From Populus alba (Eukaryota; Streptophyta; Magnoliopsida; Malpighiales; Salicaceae): a stretch of DNA of 64,000 bases. Below, piece by piece: positions 35,901 to 47,997 of the stretch (its first letter is position 1; each line of letters begins with the position of its first letter). Made by a program: the position numbers and the translations under genes. The stretch covers positions 558,001-622,000 of the forward strand of contig NC_133294.1 of assembly GCF_005239225.2 (NCBI RefSeq), given 5' to 3'. Below the pieces are notes generated by a model, which saw only the letters and a program-made list of their open reading frames with translations, did not search any database and was not told the origin of the DNA.

Positions 35901-36960
35901 ACATGCTCAAGAGGGATCACCCGAAATTCAAAGGCAACTGAATTTCGGCAACCGGGCATCCAAGTCGGAATGCCAAAACTCACCGAGTCAAAGCGTTTCC
36001 GTTTGCGGAAGGAAGTGTGATGTAGAACAAGTAGCAGAAGCATACATGCTCAAGAGGGATCACCCGAAATTCAAAGGCAACTGAATTTCGGCAACCGGGG
36101 CATCGAAGTCGGAATGCCGCGAAACTCACCGAGTCAAAGCGTTTTGCCATTTGCGGAAGGAAGTGTGATGTAGAACAAGTAGCAGAAGCATACATGCTCA
36201 AGAGGGATCACCCGAAATTCAAAGGCAACTGAATTTCGGCAACCGGGGCATCCAAGTCGGAATGCCGCAAAACTCACCGAGTCAAAGCGTTTCGCCGTTT
36301 GCGGAAGGAAGTGTGATGTAGAACAAGTAGCAGAAGCATACATGCTCAAGAGGGATCACCCGAAATTCAAAGGCAACTGAATTTCGGCAACCGGGGCATC
36401 GAAGTCGGAATACGCAAACTCATGAGTCAAAGCGTTTCGCTTTTGCGGAAGAGAGTGTGATGTAGAACAAGTAGCAGAAGCATACATGATCAAGAGGGAT
36501 CACCCGAAATTCAAAAGGCAACTGAATTTCGGCAACCGGGGCATCAAGTCGGAATGCCGCGAAAACTCACCGAGTCAAAGCGTTTACGCCCTTTGCGGAA
36601 GGAAAGTGTGATGTAGAACAAGTAGCAGAAGCATACATGCTCAAGAGGGATCACCCGAAAATTCAAAGGCAACTGAATTTCGGCAACCGGGGCATCGAAG
36701 TCGGAATGCCGAAACTCACCGAGTCAAAGTTTCGCTTGCGGAAGGAAAGTGTGGTAGAACAAGTAGCAGAAGCATACAATGCTCAAGAGGGATCACCCGA
36801 AAATTTCAAGGCAACTGAATTTCGGCAAACCGGGGCATCGAAGTCGGAATGCCGCGAAACTCATCGAGTCAAAGCGTTTCGCCTTTGCGGAGGAAGTGTG
36901 AAGAACAAAGTAGCAGAAGCATACATGCTCAAGAGGGATCACCCGAAATTCAAAGGCAAC
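23970..36960 (+). repeat. 148-bp satellite array, block 2 (homogeneous)
   Basis: About 88 head-to-tail monomers, commonly spaced exactly 148 bp (for example the 26690-27200 units). A core of about 95 bp, from GCGGAAGGAAGTGTGATG through GGCAACCGGGG, is virtually identical in all units between 25 and 36 kb. Nearly all differences fall in the remaining segment: GAAGTC/CAAGTC, CGCGAAACT/CGCAAAACT, CACCGAG/CATCGAG, and the length of the GTTTCGCCGTTTGCGG linker. Short frames on either strand here are by-products of the repeat; no gene is supported. Confidence 0.97.
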
Positions 36961-38879
36961 TGAATTTCGGCAACCGGGGCATCGAAGTCGGAAGCCGCAA
37001 GTCGTAGCAAAGCACCGAAATCATCGAAGAGCACCGAGGCAAAGCGTTCGCCCGGGGCGAAGGAAGTGGGAGAACAAGTAGCAGAAGCATGAGGCTCAAA
37101 GAGGGAAGCACCCGAAAGGCAAAGGGCCAACGGAAAGGGGCAACCGGGCAGCCAAGGTGGAAGGCCGCAAAACTCACAAGCGAGAAACAAGGAGCAGAAG
37201 CAGACATGCTCAGAGGAGCACCCGAAATTCAAGCAAAGGCAACACGGCAACCGGCGAAGTCGGAAGAAAACTGCGAGTCAAAGGGGGGGGCCGGAAGGAA
37301 GAGAACAAGTAGCAGAAGCATACAGGCGCAAGAGGGATCACCCGAAAGGCAAAGGCAACGGAATGGCAACCGGGCAAGCGAAGGAATGCCGCGAAACTCA
37401 CCGAGGCAAAGCGTTTCGCTGGGGGCGGAAGAAGGAGGGGGGAGGGGAGAACAAGTAGCAGAAGCAAAGCAAAGGGCAGGCGCAAGAGGATCACCCGGGG
37501 CGGAAAGGCAAAAAGGCAACGGAAGGGCGGCAAACCGGGGCATCCAAGTCGGAAAGGCGAAAGCGCGAAACCGACAGAGGCAAAGCGCGGCGGGAAAGGA
37601 AGGGAGGGAGAACAAGGAGCAGAAGCAGACAGGCGCAAGAGGGAGCACCCGAAAAGGCAGAGGCAACGGAAGGGGCAACCGGGGCAGCAAGGCGGAAGGC
37701 CGCCAAAACGCACCGAGTCAAAGCGGGACGCCGGGGGCGGAAGAAGGGGGTGTGAGAACAAGTAGCAGAAGCATACAGGCGCAAGAGGGAGCACCCGAAA
37801 GGCAAAGGGAACGGAAGGGCGGCAACCGGGGCAGCGAAGGCGGAAGCCGCGAAACGCAGCCGAGGCAAAGCGGGGCGCCGGGGGCGGAAGGAAGAGGGAG
37901 GGAGAACAAGGAGCAGAAGCAGACAGGCGCAAGAGGGAGCACCCGAAAGGCAAAGGGCAACGGAAGGGCGGCAACCGGGGGCGCGGGGGGAGCATCGAAT
38001 GCGGAAGGCTGTCGGCAAACGCAGCCGAGGCAAAGCGGGCGCCGGCGGCGGAAGGGGCAAAGGACAGTGCGGCAAGCGGAGGCACCGGCCAAGGCGGAAG
38101 GTCGGGAAACGGGGTGCAGAGGCAGGTGAAGGAAGGGGGGAGGGAGAACCGCAAAGGACCGGCGGGACACCGCAAGCCCGAGGCGGGGTCCCCGGCGGGG
38201 GCGGAGGGAGCACCCGAAAGGCAGGCAACGGAAGGGCGGCAACCCGGGGCAGCGCAAGGCGGAAGGCACGAAACGCACCGAGGCAAAGCGGGGCGCCGGG
38301 GGCGACAGGAAAGGAAGGGGAGAGAACAAGGAGCAGAAGCAGACAGGCGCAAGAGGGAGCACCCGAAAGGCAAAGGCAACGGAAGGGCGGCAACCGGGGG
38401 CATCGAAGGCGGAAGGCCGAAAACGCACCGAGGCAAAGCGGGGCGCGGGGCGGGGGAGCGAAGGGGAGGGGAGAGCAACAAGGGAGCAGAAGGCGGAGAC
38501 AGGCGCAAGAGGGAACAGCACCCGAAAGGCAAAGGCAACGGAAGGGCGGCAACCGGGGCAGCGAAGGCGGGAAGGCCGGCCGCAAAAACGCAAGGCGCGG
38601 GAACGCAGGGAACCAAGGAATCAGATCCCGGGGCGCAAAGAGGGAGCACCCGAAAGGCAACAACGGGGGAAATGAAGCGCCGCGAAACACCGAGAAAAAG
38701 AAAGGAGGAGCAGGGCAGAAAGCAGAACAGGCGCAAGAGGGAGCACCCGAAAGGCAAAGCAACGGAAACAAGGCGGCAACCAAGCGGAAGGCCGAAAAAA
38801 GCACAGGCAAAGCGGACGGCGGGGCGGAAGGAAAGGGAGAACAAGGAGCAGAAGCAGGACAGGCGCAAGAGGGAGCAAA
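36961..38879 (+). repeat. Satellite with near-total T-to-G replacement, next to the gap
   Basis: The satellite order is still readable, but T has been replaced by G while A, C and G are kept. Examples: CATACATGCTCAAG becomes CAGACAGGCGCAAG, and GTTTCGCCGTTTGCGG becomes GGGGCGCCGGGGGCGG. The change grows from partial at about 37000 to nearly complete from about 37560. Many 60-base lines after that have no T at all. Because stop codons need T on this strand (A on the other), very long stop-free frames arise on both strands; they are not genes. Confidence 0.9.
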
Positions 38880-39379
38880 NNNNNNNNNNNNNNNNNNNNN
38901 NNNNNNNNNNNNNNNNNNNNNNNNNNNNNNNNNNNNNNNNNNNNNNNNNNNNNNNNNNNNNNNNNNNNNNNNNNNNNNNNNNNNNNNNNNNNNNNNNNNN
39001 NNNNNNNNNNNNNNNNNNNNNNNNNNNNNNNNNNNNNNNNNNNNNNNNNNNNNNNNNNNNNNNNNNNNNNNNNNNNNNNNNNNNNNNNNNNNNNNNNNNN
39101 NNNNNNNNNNNNNNNNNNNNNNNNNNNNNNNNNNNNNNNNNNNNNNNNNNNNNNNNNNNNNNNNNNNNNNNNNNNNNNNNNNNNNNNNNNNNNNNNNNNN
39201 NNNNNNNNNNNNNNNNNNNNNNNNNNNNNNNNNNNNNNNNNNNNNNNNNNNNNNNNNNNNNNNNNNNNNNNNNNNNNNNNNNNNNNNNNNNNNNNNNNNN
39301 NNNNNNNNNNNNNNNNNNNNNNNNNNNNNNNNNNNNNNNNNNNNNNNNNNNNNNNNNNNNNNNNNNNNNNNNNNNNNNN
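38880..39379. other. Assembly gap, 500 N
   Basis: Exactly 500 undetermined bases, a conventional fixed-size scaffold join, with satellite on both sides. The true distance and the satellite content between the sides are unknown. Confidence 0.99.
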
Positions 39380-42300
39380 TTTCGCCGGTTTGCCGGAAGA
39401 ATAAGGAAAGAACCAAAAAGTCTGAAATTGTATATAGAAAAACATAGATAGCAGAAGCAACACTAAGATGACTCAAGGATCACCCAAATTCCACAGGGCA
39501 CTATATATTCGGCAACCGCGGCATCGATTCGGAATGCTGCGAAACTCACCGAGGCAAAGCGTTTCACCGTTTGCGGAACAAGTCTGATGTAGAACAATAG
39601 CAGAAGATTACATGCTCAACAAGGATCACCTGAAATTCAAAGGAACTGGATTTCGGCAACGGGCATTCAAAAATCGGAATGCCGCGAAACTCACCGTGTC
39701 AAAGCGTTTCGCGTTTTGCGGAGAATTTCTGATGTAGAACAAGTAGCAGAAGCATACATGCTCAAGAGGGATCCCTCGAAATTCAAAGGCAACTGGATTT
39801 CGGAAAACCGGGGCATCGAAGTCGGAATGACGCAAACACACGAGTCAAAGCAATTTCGCGTTTGCGGAAGAAGTCTGATGTAGAACAAGTAGCAGAAGCA
39901 TACATGCTCAAAGAGGGATCATCCGAAAATAAAGGGGCAACTGTATTTCGGCAACGGGGCATTCCAAGTCGGAACGCCGCGAAACTCACCGAGTCAAAAT
40001 GTTTCGCCGTTTGCGGAAGAAGTCTGATGTAGACCTAGTGGCAGAATCATACATGCTCAACAGGGATCACCTGAAATTCAAAGGCAACTGGATTTCGGCA
40101 ACCGGGGCATCGAAGTCGGATTGCGCGAAACACCCGTTTGCCCCAAAGCGTTTCGCCGTTTGCGGAAGAAGTCTGATGTTAGAACAAGTTAGCAGAAGCA
40201 TACATTCCTCAAGAGGGATCACCCGAAATTCAAACTCAACTGATATTTCGGCAACCGGGGGCATCCAAAGTCGGAACGCCGCGAAACTCACCGAATCAAA
40301 ATGTTTCGCCGTGTGCGGAAGAAGTCTGATGTAGACCTAGTGGCAGAAGCATACATGCTCAACAGGGATCACCTGAAATTCAAAGGCAACTGTATTTCAG
40401 CAACTGGAAGTATCGGTGAGGAAGTCGAATGCCGCGAAACTCAAGAGACAAAGCGTTTCGCCATTTGCGAAGAAAGTTCTGATGATAGAACAAGTAGCAG
40501 AAGCATACATTCTCAAGAGGGATCACCCGAAATTCAAGGCAACTGTATTTTCGCAAACTGGGGCATCGAAGTCGGAACGCCGCGAAACTCACGAGTCAAA
40601 AAATGTTTTCGCCGTTTGCGGGAAAAAGTCTGATGGAACCTAAACAAGTAGGCAGAAGCATACATGCCAAGGAGGGATCCCTCGAAATTCAAAGCAACTG
40701 TGATTCGGCAACCGGTGGCATCAATGAGAAAAATGCCCACGAAACACACCGTGCAAAAGCTTGTTTTCGCCGTTTGCGAAGAAGTCTGATGTAGAACAAG
40801 TAGCAGAAGCAACATGCTCGACGAGGGATCACCCGAAATTCACAGGAACTAATATTTCGGCAACCGGGGCATCGAAGGCGGAATGCCGCGAAACTCACCG
40901 AGGCAAAGCATTTCACCGTTTGCGGAAGAAGTCTGATGTAGTACAAGTAGCAGAAGCATACATGCTCAAGAGGGATCCCTCTTAAATTCAAAGGCAACTG
41001 TATTTCGGCAACAGACGGGCATCGAAGTCGGAAGTGCGGTGAAACACACGAGGTCAAAAGCGTTTCGCCGTTTACGGAAGAAGTCTGATGTAGAACAAGT
41101 AGCAGAAGCATACATGCTCAAGAGGGATCACCCGAAATTCAAAGGCAACTGGATTTTCGGGAACCGGGGCAGCGAAGTCGGAATGCCGCGAAAACTCACC
41201 GAGTCAAAGCGTTTTCGCCATTGTGCGGAAAAGAAATCTAATGATCTGTAGAAACTAGAAAACAACATGACTAAGAGGAAAACTTCAAAGCATACATGTG
41301 GCTCAAGAGCGAAAACACACCGAATCAAAGCATTTCGGATCACCCGTCTGAAGAACAAGTAAGCACGAACAATTAAAGGCAATGTATATCGCCAACTCAC
41401 ATGCAAAAAACCGGGGAAGAATTCGGAAAGCAAACATCGAAGTCGGCAATGCACGCGAACTCAATGCCGCAAAACTCGAGTCAAAGAGTTTCGCCATTTT
41501 GCGAAGAAAGTTCTAACGCTATGTAGAAAAGTAGCAGTAGCAGAAGCATACATACCTGCTCAAGAGGGATCCCCTCGAAATTCAAAGGCACACTGTAATT
41601 TCGGCAACCAGGGCATCGAAAACTGAATGCCGCGAAAACTCACGAGCCAAACGTTTTAAGCGCCGTTTCGGAAGAAGTCTGATGTAGAACAAGTAGCAGA
41701 AGCATACATGCTCAAGAGGGATCCCTCGAACTTCAAAGGCAACTGTATTTCGGAAACCGGGGCATCGAGGTCGGAATGCACGCCCGAAACACACCGAGTC
41801 AAAGCCATTTCGCCGTTTGCGGAAGAAGTCTGATGTAGAACAAGTAGCAGAAGCATACGTGCTCAAGAGGGATCACCCGAAATTCAAAGGCAACTGTATT
41901 TCGGCAACAGGGGCATCCAAGTCGGAATGCCAGCGAAACACACCGTGCCAAAGCGTTTCGCCATTTGCGGAAGAAGTCTGATGTAGAACAAGTAGCAGAA
42001 GCATACATGCTCAAGAGGGATCACCCGAAATTCACAGGCAACTATATTTCGGCAACCGGGGCATTGAAGGCGGAATGCCAAAGGCGAAAACTCACCGAGG
42101 CAAAGCGTTTCACCGTTTGCGGAAGAAGTCTGATGTAGAACTAGTAGCATAACAATACATGCTCAAGAGGGATGCACCAACCGAAATTCGAAGGCAAAGA
42201 ATTCTGTAAGAGTTCGGCACACCGGGGCATCGAACGTCGGAACGCCGCGAAACTCACCGAGTCAAAAATGTTTCGCCGTTTGCGGAAGAAGTCTGATGTA

Positions 42301-45300
42301 GACCTAGTGGCAGAAGCATACATGCTCAACAGGGATCACCTGAAATTCAAAGGCAACTGGATTTCGGCAACCGGGGCATCCAAGTCGGAATGCCGCGAAA
42401 CACACCGTGCCAAAGCGTTTCGCCGTTTGCGGAAGAAGTCTGATGTAGAACAAGTAGCAGAAGCATACATGCTCAAGAGGGATCCCCCGAAATTCAAAGG
42501 CAACTGTATTTCAGCAACCGGAGCATCGAAGTCGGAACGCCGCGAAACTCACCGAGACAAAGCGTTTCGCCATTTGCGGAAGAAGTCTGATGTAGAACTA
42601 GTAGCAGAAGCATACATGCTCAAGAGGGATCACCCGAAATTCACAGGCAACTATATTTCGGCAACCGGGGCATCGAAGTCGGAATGCCGCGAAACTCACC
42701 GAGCCAAAGCGTTTCGCCGTTTGCGGAAGAAGTCTGATGTAGAACAAGTAGCAGAAGCATACATGCTCAAGACGGATCCCTCTGAAATTCAAAGGCAACT
42801 GCATTTCGGCAACCGGAGCATCGAAGTCGGAATGCCACGAAACTAACCGATTCAAAGCGTTTCGCCGTATGCGGAAGATGTCTGATGTAGAACTAGTAGC
42901 AGTTGCATACATGCTCAAGAGGGATCACCCGAAATTCAAAGGCAACTGGATTTCGGCAACCGGGGCATCAAAATCGGAATACCGCGAAACTCACCGTGTC
43001 AAAGCGTTTCGCCGTTTGCGGAAGAAGTCTGATGTTGAACAAGTAGCAGAAGCATACATGCTCAAGAGGGATCACCCGAAATTCAAAGGCTACTGGATTT
43101 TGGCAACCGGGGCATCGAAGTCAGAATGCCGCGAAACTCACCAAGTCAAAGCGTTTCGCCGTTTGCGGAAGAAGTCTGATGTAGAACAAGTAGCAGAAGC
43201 ATACATGCTTAAGAGGGATCACCCGAAATTCAAAGGCAACTAGATTTTGACAACCGGGGCATCGAAGTCGGAATGCCGCGAAACTCACCGTGTCAAAGCG
43301 TTTCGCCGTTTGCGGAAGAAGTCTGATGTAGAACAAGTAGCAGCAAGCATACATGCTCAAGTCGGATCACCTGAAATTCAAAGGCAACTGTATTTCGGCA
43401 ACCGGGGCATCGAAGTTGGAATGCCGCGAAACTCACCGAGCCAAAGCGTTTCGCCGTTTGCGGAAGAAGTCTGATGTAGAACAAGTAGCAGAAGCATACA
43501 TGCTCAAGAGGGATCCCTCGAAATTCAAAGGCAACTGTATTTCGCAACAGGGCATCGAAGTCGGAATGTCGCGAAACACACCGAGTCAAAGCGTTTTGCC
43601 GTTTGCGGAAGAAGTCTGATGTAGAACAAGTAGCAGAACATACATGCTCAAGAGGGATCACCCGAAATTCAAAGGCAACTGGATTTTGGCAATCGGGGCA
43701 TCGAAGTCCGAATGCCGCGAAACTCTCAGAGTCAAAGCGTTTCGCCTTTTGCGTAAGAAGTCTGATGTAGAACAAGTAGCAGAAGCATACATGCTCAAGA
43801 GGGATCACCCGAAATTCAAAGGCAACTGGATTTCGGCAACCGGTGCATCGAAGTCGGAATGCAACGAAACTCATCGAGTCAAAGCGTTTCGCCATTTGTG
43901 GAAAAAGTCTGATGTAGAACGAATAGCACAAGCATACATGCTCAAGAGGGATCACCCGAAATTCAAAGGCAACTGGATTTCAGCAACCGGGGCTTCGAAG
44001 TCGGAATGGTGCGAAACTCACCGAGTCAAAGCGTTTCGCCATTTGCGGAAGAAGTCTGATGTAGAACTAGTAGCGGAAGTTTACATGCTCAAGAGGGATC
44101 ACCCGAAATTCAAAGGCAACTGGATTTCGGCAACGGGGGCATCGAAGTCGGAATGCCGCGAAACTCACCTAGTCAAAGCGTTTCACCGTTTGCTGAACAA
44201 GTCTGATGTAGAACTAGTAGCAGAAGCATACATGCTCAAGAGGGATCCCCCGAAATTCAAAGGCAACTGTATTTCAGCAATTGGAGCATCGAAGTCGGAA
44301 CGCCACGAAACTCTCCGAGACAAAGCATTTCACCTTTGCGGAAGAAGTCTTATGTAGAACAAGTAGCAGAAGCATACATGCTCAAGTGGGATGACCCGAA
44401 ATTCAAAGGCAACTGGATTTCGGCAACCGGGGCATCGAAGTCGGAATGTCGCGAAACTCATCGAGTCAAAGTGTTTCGCCTTTTGCTGAAGAAGTCTGAT
44501 GTAGAACAAGTAGCAGAAGCATACATGCTCAAGAGGGATCACCCGAAATTCAAAGGCAACTGGATTTCGGCAACCGGGGCATCAAAATCGGAATGCCGCG
44601 AAACTCACCGTGTCAAAGCGTTTCGCCGTTTGCGGAAGAATTCTGATGTAGAACAAGTAGCAGAAGCATACATGCTCAAGAGGGATCCCTCGAAATTCAA
44701 AGGCAACTGGATTTCGGCAACTGGTGCATCGAAGTCGGAATGCAACGAAACTCATCGAGTCAAAGCGTTTCGCCATTTGTGGAAGAAGTCTGATGTAGAA
44801 CTAATAGCACAAGCTTACATGCTCAAGAGGGATCACTCGAAATTCAAAGGCAACTGGATTTCGGTAACCGGTGCATCGAAGTCGGAATGCAACGAAACTC
44901 ATCGAGTCAAAGCGTTTCGCCGTTTGTGGAAGAAGTCTGATGGAGAACTAATAGCACAAGCATACATGCTCAAGAGAGATCACCCGAAATTCAAAGGCAA
45001 CTGGATTTCGGCTACCGGGGCATCGAAGTTGGAATGCCGCGAAACTCACCGAGCCAAAGCGTTTCGCCATTTGTGGAAGAAGTCTGATGTAGAACTAATA
45101 GCACAAGCATACATGCTCAAGAGGGATCACCCGAAATTCAAAGGCAACTGGATTTCGGCCATCGGGGCTTCGAAGTCGGAATGCCGCGAAACTCACCGAG
45201 TCAAAGCGTTTCGCCATATGCGGAAGAAGTCTGATGTAGAACTAGTAATAGAAGCATACATGCTCAAGAGGGATCACCCGAAATTCACAGGCAACTGGAT

Positions 45301-47666
45301 TTCGGCAACCGGGGCATCGAAGGCGGAATGCCGCGAAACTCACCGAGTCAAAGCGTTTCGCCGTTTGCGGAAGAAGTCTGATGTAGAACAAGTAGCAGAA
45401 GCATACATGCTCAAGAGGGATCCTCCGAAATTCAAAGGCAACTGGATTTCGGCAAACTGGGAATCAAAGTCGGAATGCCGCAAAACTGACCGAGTCAAAG
45501 CGTTTCGCCGTATGCGGAAGAAGTCTGATGTAGAACAAGTAGCAGAAGCATACATGCTGAAATGGGATCACCCTAAATTCAAAGGCAACTGCATTTCGGC
45601 AACCGGAGCATCGAAGTCGGAATGCCACGAAACTCACCGAGTCAAAGCGTTTAGCCGTTTGCGGAAGAAGTCTGATGTAGAACAAGTAGCAGAAGCATCC
45701 ATGCTCAAGAGGGATCACCCGAAATTTAAAGGCAACTGGATTTCGGCAACCGGGGCATCGAAGTCGGAATGCCGCGAAACTCACCGAGCCAAAGCGTTTC
45801 GCCGTTAGCGGAAGGAGTCTGATGTAGAACAAGTAGCAGAAGCATACATGCTCAAGAGGGAACCCCCGAAATTCAAAGGCAACTGTATTTCGGCAACCGG
45901 AGCATCGAAGTCGGAATGCCGTGAAACTCACCGAGTCAAAGCGTTTAGCCGTATGCGAAAGAAGTCTGATGTAGAACAAGTAGCAGAAGCATACATGCTG
46001 AAGTGGGATCACCCGAAATTCAAAGGCGACTGCATTTCGGCAACCGGAGCATCGAAGTCGGAATCCTCGAAACTCACCGAGTCAAAGCGTTTCGCCTTTT
46101 GCGGAAGAAGTCTGATGTAGAACAAGTAGCAGAAGCATACATACTCAAGAGGGATCACCCGAAATTCAAAGGCAACTGGATTTCGGCAACCGGGGCATCG
46201 AAGTTGGAATGTCGCGAATCTCACCGAGCCAAAAAGTTTCGCCGTTTGCTAAAGAAGTCTGATGTAGAACTAGTGGCAGAAGCATACATGCTCAAAAGGG
46301 ATCACCCGAAATTCAAAGGCAACTAGATTTCGGCAACCGGGGCATCGATGTCGGAAAGCCGCGAAACTCACCGAGCCAAAGCGTTTCGCCGTTTGCGGAA
46401 GAAGTCTGATGTACAACTAGTAGCACAAGCATACATCCTCAAAAGGGATCACCTGAAATTCAAAGGCAACTTTATTTCGGCAACCGGGGCATAAAAGTCG
46501 GAATGCCGCGAAAGTCACCAAGTCAAAGCGTTTCGCCTCTTGGGGAGGAAGTCTGATGTAGAACAAGTAGCAGAAGCATACATGCTCAAGAGGGATCACC
46601 CGATATTCAAAGGCAACTGGATTTAGGCAACCGGGGCATCGAAGTAGGAATGTCGCGAAACTCACCGAGTCAAAGCGTTTCGCCATTTGCGGAAGAAGTC
46701 TGATGTAGAACAAGTAGCAGAAGCATACATGTTCAAGAGGGATCACCCGAAATTCAAAGGCAACTGGATTTCGGCAACCGAGGCATCGAAGTCGGAATGC
46801 CGCGAAACTCACCGAGTCAAAGCGTTTAGCCGTTTGCAGAAGAAGTCTGATGTAGAACAAGTAGCAAAAGCATACATGCTCAAGAGGGATCACCTAAAAT
46901 TCAAAGGCAGCTGCATTTCGGTAACCGGGGCATAGAAGTCGGAATCCACGAAACTCACCGAGTCAAATTGTTTCGCCTTTTGCGAAAGAAGTCTGATGTA
47001 GAACAAGTAGCCGAAGCATACATGCTCAAGAGGGATCACCCAAAATTCAAAGGCAACTGGATTTAGGCAACCGGGGCATCGAAGTCGGAATGCCGCGAAA
47101 CTCACCGAGTCAAAAAGTTTCGCCGTTTGTGGAAGAAGTCTGATGTAGAACAAGTAGCAGAAGCATACATGCTCAAGAGGGATCACCCGAAATTCAAAGG
47201 CAACTGCATTTCGGCAACTGGGGCATCGAAGCGGAATGCCGCGAAACTCACCTAGTCAAAGCGTTTCGCCGTTTGCGGAAGAAGTCTGATGTAGAACAAG
47301 TAGCCGAAGCATACATGCTCAAGAGGGATCACCCGAAATTCAAAGGCAACTGGATTTCGGCAACCAGGGCATCGAAGTCGGAATGCCGCGAAACTCACCG
47401 AGTCAAAGCGTTTCGCCGTTTGCGGAAGAAGTCTGATGTAGAACAAGTAGCAGAAGCATACATGCTCAAGAGGGATCACCCGAAATTCAAAGGCAACTGG
47501 ATTTCGGCAACCTGGGCATCGAAGTCGGAATGTCGCGAAACTCACCGAGTTAAAGCGTTTCGCCGTTTGCGGAAGAAGTTTGATGGAGAACAAGTAGCAG
47601 AAGCATACATGCTCAAGAGGGATCACCCGAAATTCAAAGGCAACTGCATTTCAGCAACCGGGGCAT
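39380..47666 (+). repeat. 147-bp satellite array, block 3 (diverged form)
   Basis: About 56 monomers of the same family with different diagnostic bases: GAAGAAGTCTGATG in place of GAAGGAAGTGTGATG (one base shorter, so 147 bp), CTGGATT or CTGTATT in place of CTGAATT, and frequent GAACTAGTAGCAG or GACCTAGTGGCAG. From 39380 to about 42800 small indels are common. From about 42850 to 47666 units differ mostly by substitutions and keep their length. The array ends in mid-monomer at GGGGCAT (47666). Confidence 0.95.
44336..45808 (+). other. Satellite segment open for 490 codons (ten 49-residue repeats)
   Basis: Because the monomer here is 147 bp and the TGA of the 148-bp form is TGG, one frame stays open through ten monomers. 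Each unit reads approximately SDVEQVAEAYMLKRDHP, KFKGN, WISATGASKSECRETHR, VKAFRRLRKK. Shorter open runs occur at 42172-42846, 43644-44357 and 47273-47713. The complementary strand is also open in places (45464-46012). Stops appear every few units elsewhere (near 43240, 46324, 46624 and 47054). I see no promoter, intron or similarity to a known family and regard translation as unlikely. Confidence 0.25.
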
Positions 47667-47845
47667 ATATGTTAGGCTATCTATATAATATGTTAGTCAT
47701 AGATCCCATATAATTATGGCAGATCTTCATTTGACTATTCAAAACCTTCACTTTTTTTAGTCCGTGTTGAGGGATTTTAGATAAATATTGAGATCTTTTC
47801 AATAATATAAGCATTGCATATAGAAGATTCAACATGCTTGTAATA
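47667..47845. repeat. Dispersed repeat copy 1, at the satellite boundary
   Basis: TATGTTAGGCTATCTATATA, then CCCATATAATTATGGC and ATTTGACTATTCAAAACC, matches 55225-55405 over about 175 bp. The copy starts within a few bases of the last satellite monomer. Confidence 0.8.
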
Positions 47846-47997
47846 ACTCAATTTTTTATTCTCCAAAATTTCTTCAAATGTTATTTTATTTTTATTATTA
47901 TTCATAAAAATAAAAAATAAAAACAAAAAAACTTAAACTTCACAAAAATATTTTTCTCAGGTTAACCACCCTTTTCCATGAAAAATGAGCCCATCGA

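Noticed and set aside
24171..36349. Dozens of similar 60-145 residue minus-strand frames such as those containing HVCFCYLFYI
   Set aside because: They recur every 148 bp as translations of the satellite monomer; no start context, conservation beyond the repeat, or gene structure.
37089..39476. Very long open frames on both strands (hundreds of codons, some spanning the gap)
   Set aside because: They exist because T is almost absent from the plus strand here, so stop codons cannot occur, and because N bases were read through. The translations are low-complexity versions of the satellite.
4546..47666. CRISPR-like regular repeats
   Set aside because: Monomers of 147-148 bp are directly adjacent with no unique spacers, and the surrounding genes are plant nuclear; this is a satellite.
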